Shown: positions 33,030 to 45,000 of the stretch, piece after piece
Position numbering within the stretch: position 1 is the stretch's first letter
How the letters are laid out: each line of letters begins with the position of its first letter
Notes under the pieces: model-generated
The model's database searches: none
Told to the model about the DNA's origin: nothing
What the model saw: only the letters and a program-made list of their open reading frames with translations
NCBI GenBank assembly: GCA_039566865.1
Contig: CM076944.1
Location: forward strand, 4,858,501-4,922,500
DNA: 64,000 bases
Source: Aurelia coerulea
Lineage: Eukaryota > Cnidaria > Scyphozoa > Semaeostomeae > Ulmaridae
Direction of reading: 5' to 3'
Program-made: the position numbers and the translations under genes

Positions 33030-36000
33030 CTGTTTAAAAAAGAAATAGAGTTTTAAATATAGAAAATGTAACTTCAAAAAGGCCAAAATTTATCTCATTT
33101 TGCATATGACTGAAAATTTCCTATGTTCCTTGTCCACTATTTTTATAACGGAATGAATGGAGTTAAAAGCCATGCGCAAATTTCCCAATCAAACTCAAAC
33201 ACTAAATTCTTCAAAACAGCAGGTTTCAGATTCATCCTGACGAAAACGCGGTTTCCAGTTGAAAAACACGATTACGAGTCTGGTGCTTGGCAACAAAGAG
33301 TAATGTTGTCGATCACCATAGCAACGCGAGCAAATTCGCCTCGTTTTCAGAGTTTCGTAAATGAAAATGAGAATCTCCCAAAGTCTGCCAAACCTTCTGC
33401 CTTTAGGAGCAAAAAGTTCAGCAGGCCTTCCAAAAATGCAAAACCTGCCGTTTTCGAAATTTCGGAGTCAATCAGACACAAATTCCGAGTCTACCAAGTC
33501 TACCGTTTTCAGAATTCGTACCAATCAAACACACTCAAAGACATGCAGCGAAATTTGACTAGACATAAGTTTCGAAGAGTTTTACATACGAGAATACACC
33601 TTCACACTTTCAAGCTTAAACCAAACCAGGTTACACTCATCTTTTTTTATAAGAAACTAAGGTCCGGGGCTGGTAGGCAGTTCCTTAAATTTTTGGGTCA
33701 TTTTGCAACTAAAGTTTCTTACGTGTTTCTTATACTTTAAATGCCAGAAGCGTAGATTGAATCTTGTTTTGTCTGAAGGGTTCCCAAATTACTCAAGATC
33801 TCAAAACAAGTCAATAACATAATTCGCACTCAAAATAATTTCCAAACAGTTGCTATAATAACTGTACAGAGTCAGAAATATTGGATTGCGACAGGAAAAT
33901 TAAAACTGTAAATTACAACAGTTTCTTAGCTTTATAAATCCAGGTAGGGTTGTTTCTTAACTTTCGAAAAATTGAGCCTACCGTTTCTTATAAGCGGTTT
34001 CTTATAAAAAGAAATGAGTGTATCACATTCTGACTTCTAACTGGTAAATCCAATAGATCGATTTAACTTTTTTATTGTGAATGATGATGGAGTATCAGTT
34101 AAGAATACTAACAGGCATAAAGATAAAATATGATAGCCATACCTGCTTATAAAAGAATCGATGAACTGCTTCTTGTGTCCATGGCTGGTTGAAGAACTCA
34201 GATTTCCTTTCATCCTCCGGGTTCCCTGTGACATCTGTCATGGTCTGTAAACAAAATTCGAGATTCGTACAAGAGTTTCCTTTAAGCGTCTTAAAAGATA
34301 CAACTCCTGTTGTGGTTAGTAACTCATATTTTGCAACGAATTTATTCCAATCAAAAGTTGCTTACCTTAAGATCATTTAGGAATGAATGATACTCAGTTG
34401 CAAATCCGTCTACGCGTATTTTTTTTATAAGAAACTAAGAATTTCGACCAGTACTGAAAGTTTCTTGAAATTATCAGATTTTGAGTACTCAGAGTTTCTT
34501 ACGAGTTTCTTAGAGGCTCCATGACAATCTTTATGTTCACTACCTGTGCCCTCATGAACATTTCAAAACGAGGTTTTTAAAGCCTTTCCGATGTTTAGAC
34601 ATTACACGAGTACCATACGAGTAATATGATACAGGAAACAAGTGAAAGTGAAGTAAAAATATGTCAAGGATTTCCTTTATCAAAATAGATAGTTTCTTAA
34701 CTTATATTTTCCCAGTACTGGAGTTTCTTAATTTTTTGGCGATCTGAGAGTTGAATTCCTTATGGGCAGTTTCTTATAAAATAAATACGTGTATTTCTTC
34801 CTTGGACCTATTCCTGAAACCATTTCCCGTAAACAACAGAAAATCAGCAAAAATCAAGCTAAAGTTTGAAAATTCCAAGTGAAAAACTGTCCATCTGTAC
34901 TGCCATTTTCATTGGAAAATTAATGTTTGAAAAAATCTTTCCTGTTGGGAGACAAACAAAAAATACATCTCTAGCAGAAATCCTGGCAGATTCTTAGGGT
35001 ATGTTTGATTAGTAAAATGTCAAACATACCAAATTCAGAAAAAAGGGACTTCCCAGAGACAGAAACATATTTTCCATTCAAACACAAAAATCCAAAAAAA
35101 GTATGTTTCTGATTTACCATGACGATTCGCTCAAAAAACAAGAATCTCTCCAGAGGCTCTCTCTTTTAAAGTGTCAAAGTGCCAAACTCTCTGCCTTTTG
35201 GAACTCTCAGAACTTGAGAACTTCGGTGTCAATAAAAAAAAATTCCAAGTCTATCAAGCCTATCATTTTGAGAATTGGTACGAACCAAACACACGCTTTG
35301 AAAATATTATTTTCCTGATAAATAGTGCACCATAATCGGGTAGTGCAAAGACTCATCCTCATTTGGCGCATAAAAGGGCAACAACTTGCAACTTGACGGA
35401 TCTGCTACACCCGGGGGGGGGGGGTAGCTTCAACAGGCAGATTACGGGGGTGTGCCATTTGGACTTGTGAAGTCACATCCTAAAATCTATAAATTTTCCA
35501 AAAAGCATACCCTAAAATTTACGGGCCATTCAAGATCTATACCCTAAAATGTTGACAAAAATTCTAACCAAGTATATGAAATTATATCAAAATTGATACT
35601 CTAAAGATTATTCTTCTGAAATGGCACCCCAGAAAAATTTATGTCCATTTGTGATCTTACCAAAAATGACACCCTAAAATTTATTTTCTGCCTGAAAAAG
35701 GGCACCCCAAAAATGGCACATCGTGTACCGGTATACATGGTAGTTACCCCATCCCCAGGTTGCTACAACGTAACTTTGATAGATAAGAAAATCTTATATT
35801 TTATGCAAGTAACTGGGAAAGTTTCTCACCTTTAAATCTCTACTTTGAGAATACAGCCAGTCATTTATGAACTTCTATAAAGTGTTAAGAAAATATATTG
35901 ATGAAACAGTGTCAATCTGGAAAGCGTAATTTATATTCATAGGAATAAATATATTCTAAAAGTTTGGAAGTTGTCCAAAACATTTGAAAGCTTACGAGGA

Positions 36001-39000
36001 TCGATATATGAACGTCACACAGGAAGGTTGACTTCAAAGAAACAAAGAGCAAGTTACAACCGTTGAAATTTGTGGCGCTATTTACAAAATTATTGTCGCA
36101 AAGGCAAGTTTCCAACAGCTTGATTGGACTAAATTTATGTTTTGCTTTCAAGTACAGCACTTTCTTGCAGTTTATTTCATTGGTTTAGGTCCAAGTGAAA
36201 ATTGCTATATATTATTTTCCTCCTCAATATCACCAGGGAAAATACGGACCAAGTTTATGCAACAAGTTTAAAGGCATTGAGTCCATATAAATAGCTGAGC
36301 GTTAACGCTATCCTGAATTTTTGCTGACAAACCGCTGACCGCCCTTTGTTATCGAGCAATAGTGCTAAAGTCATTAGCAGTGGAGACCAAAGATTTCTTC
36401 ATCCTTGCATTATCCTTGGGAATTTCTTTGGGTTAATTTCAACAGCGATTGATCACAACTTTTGTTTTGTGATTGAAAAGAAGTTGATAGTGGTCATGAG
36501 CGTGCTATTTATAGCCTGGTTTTCACTAGAGTCATAAGGATCATAAGAATCATAAGAAGCATAATTTTCAGATCTTATGACGCTTATGATCAAGTGAAAA
36601 CACCAAGAATCCTAATCGTAAAATGATTATCACTTGAGTTGATCTCTTAAAACGCGCGACATAAGGATCGTAAAGATCAAAAACTTTTTCATCTTTACGA
36701 TCCTTACGACCGGATGTGCCGGATTAAGCCTTTGTTTCTTCAATTAGATGAGGCAACTGCAGCAAATTCCACTCAAAAGTAGGCCTTCCAAGTGTATTCC
36801 TAAGCAGAGAACTGTAATTATTTGTACAAAGTGGAAGTATTTCCGGTGGAGAAACCATGGGAGCAACTAACAGATGCCCAAAATCTTAGATAGCTTCAGG
36901 AAAAAGTCTCATAAAGATTTTGAGTGAAAATTTGTGGAATAAATCGTGTCTCATTTCCATTTCTGTGAGACCTGTGCATTCTTACCAGAATCTACATTAT
37001 CTGGAACATAAGAGAGAACGATAGCAAAGGCCACACTGCATTTTCAAAGGAATTTCTTGCCAAGCTTGCACTATTATAGCAGGATTTTAAGGAAAATTAT
37101 GTTTCTTACGATCGTTATGATGCAGTGAAAACAACTAAGTCATGAGGATCGTAAGCATCATAAGATTTCAAAATTATGTTTCTTATGACTCTTATGATTC
37201 TTATGACTCTAGTGAAAACCAGGCTTATGTGGACTCAGTGCCTTTAATTTTTTGACGGTTTATGCAAGTTTATGCATCTTGTTTCAATCACTTGTTTATG
37301 TTCTTCGTAAATCTCCAACAGCAATTTTCTGAAAATTTACCCCCAAAACAAGATGGCGTGATATTTTTCAACGTTACTTGAAATCATATTTTGGTTTTCT
37401 CCTGGAGCAGACTCATTCGGTGCCAATCCGCTTAAGAAACCTACATATGCTAATGACTGAAATTTTTGAAACAAAATCCGATCTCGATCCACCGTTTATT
37501 AAGAATATCTGTATGCAGCGAAACATTACCTGCAAACCACATGCAGTTAATGCATCTTAGGCATGGCACTGACATACAACTCCCAAGGTACATATTACGT
37601 TCTTTGGAGTTGAAACCATAGCTCACCTTGGAAGTAAACTGTGGCAGTTTTTACAGCAATAAATTTAAAGAATCAAGTGTCCTTTCTATTTTCAAAAACA
37701 AATGAGACGCTGGAATGGGGATAAACGCAACTGTAGGCTCTACAGAACGTATGTTCGAAATGCTTGGTTTCCAACAGGATAGATGTTTAATTCCTTTATC
37801 CTGTAAGAGGCCCTTTACATGGAGACCTGACATGAAACTCATGCCGCCATGAAAATGCACCCTGTTTACATTAGAGCCGATATGAAACTCATGCCGGCAT
37901 GAACTCATGTCACCATGAGACCCGACATGAAAATTTCCAGATACGTCATACATTTGTCACGTACATTTAGTTTTCATATCGCCCCGATATGAAAAGGTTG
38001 TGTTTGCATGAGATTTTCATCCCATTTCCATGCCGGCATGAAAAAGCGACATGAAATTTTCATGTCGCCCCGAAATGAAAGTTTCATGTCGCCCCGACAT
38101 CATGTAAACACAACAGTAGCTCAGACCAGCACCCGATATGAAAACTCGTGCCGGCATGAGTTTCATTCCGGCATGAGTTTCATGTCGGGTCTCATGTAAA
38201 GGGCCTCTAAATTATATTCTCAAACATCAAATCTTAAAACATTGATGATGATTGATTATGATGATGGTGATGATGATGATGATGACGATGATGGATAGAT
38301 GAATGCTACATGAAGTAAGAAAATAAAACAAACAAAATTAGTACCTGCGGATCATTAGCAAATGACAAGAAGAAATCTCTTTGAACCTTCAATTGATTGA
38401 TTCCCTCTACCGTTTCATGAATCTGATTGAAGAAAGTCATAGGTATTTTAAAAGTTAGGATTCCTGTCAATGCATAACCAATTTAAAGAGGCCTGTGCAA
38501 CCAACATGCCTCAGAGGCCGACTATTTGTTCAGAGGCCGACTATGTGTGGGAACAGGGGAACACCGCACCGTTCTCAGGAAATTTTGCAAGAATTTTAGG
38601 CTGCAGGAAATATTTTATATAAAAGGCTGAATTTTCATGCTACCGTCAAAACACAAGAACCATTCAAAATTTTTATCCATAAAACAAGATTGAATTGCTG
38701 CAGTCAAGAAGAATATGTATGAAGAGGCTCGTGTTTAGGATCTGAAAGAGATTGTTTGTTATAAGTAATAGAGTTCATTCAGCTCAACCGGTCATCGAAC
38801 TTTTCAGATGCCTTTTGTGCATAGTGCTTTTCGTTCAAGGAAGGAAGAAAGTTGTAACCAAATTTGTATGTGCATTTTGGGTGCTCCTTTTGATGATGAA
38901 CGTTTAGTACATTTCAGTTGCTCACCCCGGGGGGAGGAAGGGAACTCCCATACTTGACCTGACGGGATGTGCCGCTCAACAGGGTGTCCTTTTGCGGTAA

Positions 39001-42000
39001 AATGTATGCAACAGGGTGTCCTTTTCTAACAAAATTTATGCGACAGGGTATTAGAATAGGTAAGAAAATTATGCGACAGGGTATCACAAGCAAAAATCGC
39101 GTTCTACACTGTATTTGAGAGGCAAGATTTTTATGCGACAGGGTGCAGGGTGTGGAGAGGTTTTCCGCACACCCCCGTCACTTCCCTAATTAAGTACACC
39201 CCCCGGGTTGCTCCCCTATAGATGCCGTGCCTACTTTTGAGCTACCTGTACCTAGTATTCATTCTTTGAATTGTACAGCAAATCCCCGCATATAAGAACC
39301 TACTTTTTTGAGAGCTAGGCTGAAATAGGTTCTCATTTTAAAGGTACTAAGCCAAATTTCAAGGTATAATGGTTCTTATTTGAAGAGTACCTTGCGTAGG
39401 CCATTTTAGAACCTTCGTCAATGATTTTCAGCCCTATTATTTGTTTTGGCAAGGTTATAATATACCTAATAACCAATGCTAAGCTTTCAAACAGCAGGGG
39501 AGGAGATTCAAACATTAAAAGCCCACTGGGACAAAAATGAACGTAACACTGACAATCCAAAATCATCTCTGCTACCCCTGCTATAAGAATATATTTTTCA
39601 TCAAACTGAAACAGGTTCTTAATTACAAGGTGCATAAGTTAGGAAAAACAGGCTGTAGGTTCTTATTTTTTTAGGTTCTTACATGCGAGGATTTACTGTT
39701 TGTATGCAATATAAGTATTGTTTCACGTCAATTGAGTTTAAACCTGAAGTTGTAGGTTTATGAATGTGTGAAATTTCACTGAGTAGGTGTGAACTATATT
39801 CTACCTACACCTACACCTTGCACGAACTACGCTGTACAATCCACTAAATTAATGTAAAATTAAATTAAAAAATTTGCAGGAAGTTTTGACGAAATCTTTG
39901 CCGTTCCCAGGAAGAAAAATATTGTGTCGGCCTCTGTTTTTGTTGTCAGTCATTTTAGTGGACCATGAAAATAGTGTTGGGAAGTCCTTCACAATCTGCG
40001 CATAGTTGAGAAGCTACCGGGTGTCCCAAAAAAAGTACTCCTGTTTAAAAATCACCAAAAATTGATTATCAAACCTTTGATGAAATTTTCTTTTTGAATT
40101 GCTCTATCAAAGACCCAAAATATTCACAGATGATAAAATGTTTGCTTTTGATACAGCAAGGTAGGAAATTTACACGTTGAAAAACCTTATTTTGAGCTAT
40201 AGTTTTAAGCAAAATACACAATCTTGCCTAAGAGTCAAAAATCTCAGATTTTCTATAATCATTGAAGTCTCCAATGATAGTGCGCATTTATTTCTGTCAT
40301 TTATGACCACACTAGAAGATTTACACACACAAAAAATTGATTTAGCAATCATCAGTGCTTTTTGCAGTATGATTCAAAACAGGTAGCCCTAAAAAGAGCT
40401 AAATTTACTCACTTTTAAACATCTTACAAGATCAGCTATGTCTTATAAAATAATTTGGTCTTTGATCTACTTAACAAAAAAAGAAAATTGAAGATCGGCC
40501 GTGTAATCAAATGTTGGTGATTTTTCAAACGGGAGTACTTTTTTTGGGACACCCGGTACCTGTACAGTGTAGTGCATTCAGAAAGTATGCCGGTTGATGG
40601 GGCCTTTACCGACTATCAATCAGTTGATTCAATAAGTTGCTAATCCAATAATAACCAGTAATCATTTTGTTACGGGAGTAAATTGATTTCAAGCTACTGG
40701 CAGAAGGAATTCAGAAAAGAATTCTTATGAATTCGGGAATGTTATTACTCTCCTACGCAGAGGTTCCTTGTAAATTCCGCTACGCAGTATCCTAATCCTT
40801 GCAATGACAGGGGCAAAATGATAGGGGAACCTCTGCATAGGAGAGCAGGATGTTAGAGGACAAGTCCAGGATTGGTATGATTGATGATAAAATGCGAGAT
40901 TATACTGTCATGGATAGTGTATCGTACTTTTTTCCACAATTTTTTGCCTTTCCTTGCGAAATTATGTTTTCAAATAAGCGACTTGTGGACAGTGACGTCG
41001 TCACCAGTAAAGATTCTCCCGGAGCTTTGCACAAATGACGTCACTACGCACAAATCGCTTGTTTGAATGGGTGACTTCGAAGAGAAACGATGAAAAATGG
41101 TGGAAAAAAGTACGAAACACCAATCATAACATAACCTTGTATTTTATCATCAATCATACCAAACCCGGAATTGTCCTTTAAGTCACGAAAGAGCTGCGTT
41201 GCCTTTGCAAAGACACACTGCGTTCTAATTACGAATTTTCAAAGATTCTATAGGGAGCTCGATCAACATCTTGGTGAAAGACCCTTGCTGCCATCTTTAG
41301 TGCAATTATGCTCTGTCGATACGAAGACCGAAAGTGAGAAAGTAGGAAAGGAACATTTGGAAACAAAAACACAATATAAAGATTATCAATGGGTAAGAAA
41401 ATTGAATTTTCTGGATACCTTGCTGTCCAGGGAAGAAATCTCTTGCTGACTGGCAGTTGACAATAGAAACGATTGCATCATCTCTCTTAGGGAATCATCC
41501 TTAAAAAAAAGCAAAGAAGTCATAAAAATTGGCCTTAAAACATTGGGTAGATAGAGAGTATTACCACCATTCTGACAATGGCGAGCTGCTCTTCTTTATG
41601 AAATTTGACAGGCATTATGATTTCACCAAAGTTTCGAAAAACCTTGTTTCTACCCGGTGAATAAAAATCTTACACTTTTGGAAAAGTCACCAAAATGTCA
41701 ATATGCTGCTGATCGTTAAATTTTCCATTTGTGTATTTGTGTCACAGACTAATGGAATCTGATAGTGATTGTTATCTTGTTTTTCTTGGGGAGAAACGGC
41801 AAAATTACGGCCAGGCGTGCATAAACATGGGAACAAAGTTCCCAGGCAGCTTTTTCCAAAGCAATATTTTGCAGGCAGTTTTTCTTAAATAGTTCTTATG
41901 AAATGTTATTGTGATTAGTTTCCAAACTAATATCTTGCAGGCAGTTTTTCAATAGTTATTTATGAAATGTAATTGCATTAAGATGATGAATAATAGCAAA

Positions 42001-45000
42001 CAAAAGGTGACACATTGCTTTTTCAATCCTCACTGCACGTGCTCCAACCAATTTTCTTCTTACCTTCCCACATGGCATGCAGTTCTTTAGTGAACCCTTC
42101 AAAGCTGAGATTCTTAAGCGGCCCTTGATTTCTGGATTATTGCGTTGCTCCGTGTGTAAAAACTTACTGTTTGATACCTGCATTCTTACTGGTTCTAGTA
42201 ATAGACTTCTCTACCCTAGCTGCACAAAATTGATATGCAGGCAGCCTTTCAGAGAAGTTCTACCGCTCCCAGGCAGGTTTGAACATTATGCACGCCTGAT
42301 TACGGCATTAAAAACCTATATTTTGAGTAAAGCCTGGTCGTGACAGTCGGCGACGCGTTGCCGAGGCAGGCTCGGGGACACATCGGGGACGGTTGAATTA
42401 AAAGGAAACATTTGGTGAATGATGTCCCCGACGTCGCCGATCAGACGGGCACAGTACGGGGACGCATCCGAAGAGTTGAGGTGAGTTGAACTTTTTCAAC
42501 CGTCGCAGACCAGTCACCGTAAAGCCTCAGACTGCTGCGATCAAGATTCTTAATATGGAAACAGGCTTTTTGGCTGCACTGCAACGTCGGGGAATTAACA
42601 TCGATCCCAGCACACAAGACAAATATGTTTCGATATGAGCATAAGGATCCCCGATCAGTCGGCGATCCATGACTACGACCAGTTGTTGACTGTTCAGATT
42701 ATATGGGAACAAGTCTTCCGATCAATCGCCAATAGAACGATGATGCATCGCAGAGATACGTCGCCGATCGATCTGCAATCTCTCACCGACTGTTGCGATG
42801 ATATGGAAACCAGACTTAACAGTATTTGACAAAAAAATGTCATTTCAAGCCAAAAAGCAATGATTTTTTTATTTCGTATGGTGCCTTTGAGTCCTACAGG
42901 ACATAAAAGCTACACCAAGGACACGAGGAACCAATTTATGTGGTAGTGCGGCATGAAAATCAATTTTGATCATCGTTCCTTGTAATTGCAGAGTATGATA
43001 AAATATAACAAAATATGGAGATAATAAAGGCTATACAAAAGTTCCTGTTGGTCTCTCCTTACGGACAAATTGCTTGAACAAAAATTACACGCAACTGCAG
43101 CAACAGATTTAGGTAGTCAAATAGATACATTTAGTATCCATTAATTGTATTCGGGGAAAATGACACGAGAAAGATGAAAAACAAAGATTTATTTGTACGC
43201 CCTGGGGCTATAAGAAACGTTCTGATTTATGAATGAATTTTAGCATTGATTGCAATTTTTTTTTATTGTGATTATGCAAACATGTTTATCACCATACAAC
43301 ATTATACAGTAAATCCCCGCATATAAGAACCTACAAAAATAAGAACCAAGAGGCTGTTTTTCCTAACTTATGCACCTTGTAATTAAGAACCTGTTTCAGT
43401 TTAATGAAAAATATGTTCTTATAGCAGGGGTAGCAAAGTTGATTTTGGATTGTCATTTTGTCCCAGTGGGCTTTTAAAGTTTGAATCTCCTCCCTTGCAG
43501 TTTGAAAGCTTAGCATTAGTTATTAGATATATTATAACCCTGCTAAAACAAATAATAGGGCTGAAAATCGTTGGCGAAGGTTCTAAAGTGGCCTACGCAA
43601 GGCACTCTTCAAATAAGAGCCGTTATAGTAATATAATATATAAATGATTTAAGTACCAAAAATAGCTTCGATGTTTAAAACATGGCGTTTCGAGCATATA
43701 CTCGTTATCAAGTGAACCGTTATACCTTGAAATTTGTCATAGTACCTTTAAAATAAGAACCTATTTCAGCCTAGCTCTCAAAAAAGTAGGTTCTTTTAGG
43801 TTTGATTTGGTGGCTCACTGCACTGGCTCACTGCACTGGCTCACTGCACTGGCTCACTGCACTGGCTCACTGCACTGGCTCACTGCATTGGCTCACTGCA
43901 CTGGCTCACTGCACTGGCTCACTGCATTGGCTCACTGCACTGGCTCACTGCACTGGCTCACTGCATTAGCTCACTGCACTGGCTCACTGCACTGGCTCAC
44001 TGCACTGGCTCACTGCACTGGCTCACTGCATTGGCTCACTGCAGGGTGGCTCACTGGAAATCGAACATTCGATACTGATATATATTTGGCGTCCTATCGC
44101 CCATGGCAAAACATATATTGTTTATCTAAAGCCGGTTTTCCACTAGGTGAATTTTTTCGCACGAAGCGAATTTTTTCGTCGCGGCTGAAAAGTAGAAACT
44201 GTTCGAACTCACTTTTTCGCAGAGAAAAGGAGCCGGCGAAAATGTGGCGCCTGTTGAAAATCAAAGTGCGCATGCTTGCACACGAAAAAGTTCGCTTCGC
44301 ACGAAAAAATTCGCCTAGTGGAAAACCGGCTTAACATGGCAAAATCTCAGCTTCGAAAAATTCAATGATGTAACTTACGATTTCGACATCAATATTGTAA
44401 CACATTGCTTTCTTTACATCTTGTCCTGTGATTCTGTAATGGAAATGAAAATAAAATTTTGGCTGATAGCCAGCACAGCCAGGATGGCCAACAATTTCTT
44501 TTCTTGTTCCACCGGGTGTGTCAACAAAAGTTAACACGTTTGGCGGGCTGTGATATAAAAAGTACGTCGCCGATATTCAAAACCAAAATGTTAATCTATC
44601 AGTCAAAAGCTAACTTGAAAATTTTGTTTGGTAAAATCATTCACCTTTTTCTTTCACCAGCGATTAGCGCCAGCGATCTTAATTGATCCCGTGTGTTGTA
44701 CGCGAAATCACACTTCGGTAATTTCATACCTTACTATCAACGCTAGTGTGCACTTTAGCAGACCAGCTTTGGCTAGAGTGCAGTTTAGCGGGTGGCATTC
44801 GAATGTTGTGTTGTTGTTTGTCATACGGTAAGGGTTAGGGTTAGTTTCAGAAAAGCGTTTTCGGCGTAATTTAGCGTTAGTTAGGGTAAGTTAGGGTTAG
44901 AACCCGGGGGGGTACTTGACTAGGGAAGTGACGGGGTGTGCGGAAAACCTCTCCACACCCTGCACCCCGTCGCATAAAAAATAGGCCAAAAGTATACCCT

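Noticed and set aside
33123..33740. 205-codon plus-strand open frame in a SMARCD intron
   Set aside because: It runs through dispersed repeat R2 and then into the mariner-like MITE at 33634, with no splice or domain support.
43807..44334. 175-codon plus-strand open frame
   Set aside because: It is the 13-bp minisatellite read with a 13-residue period, then a MITE. No domain.
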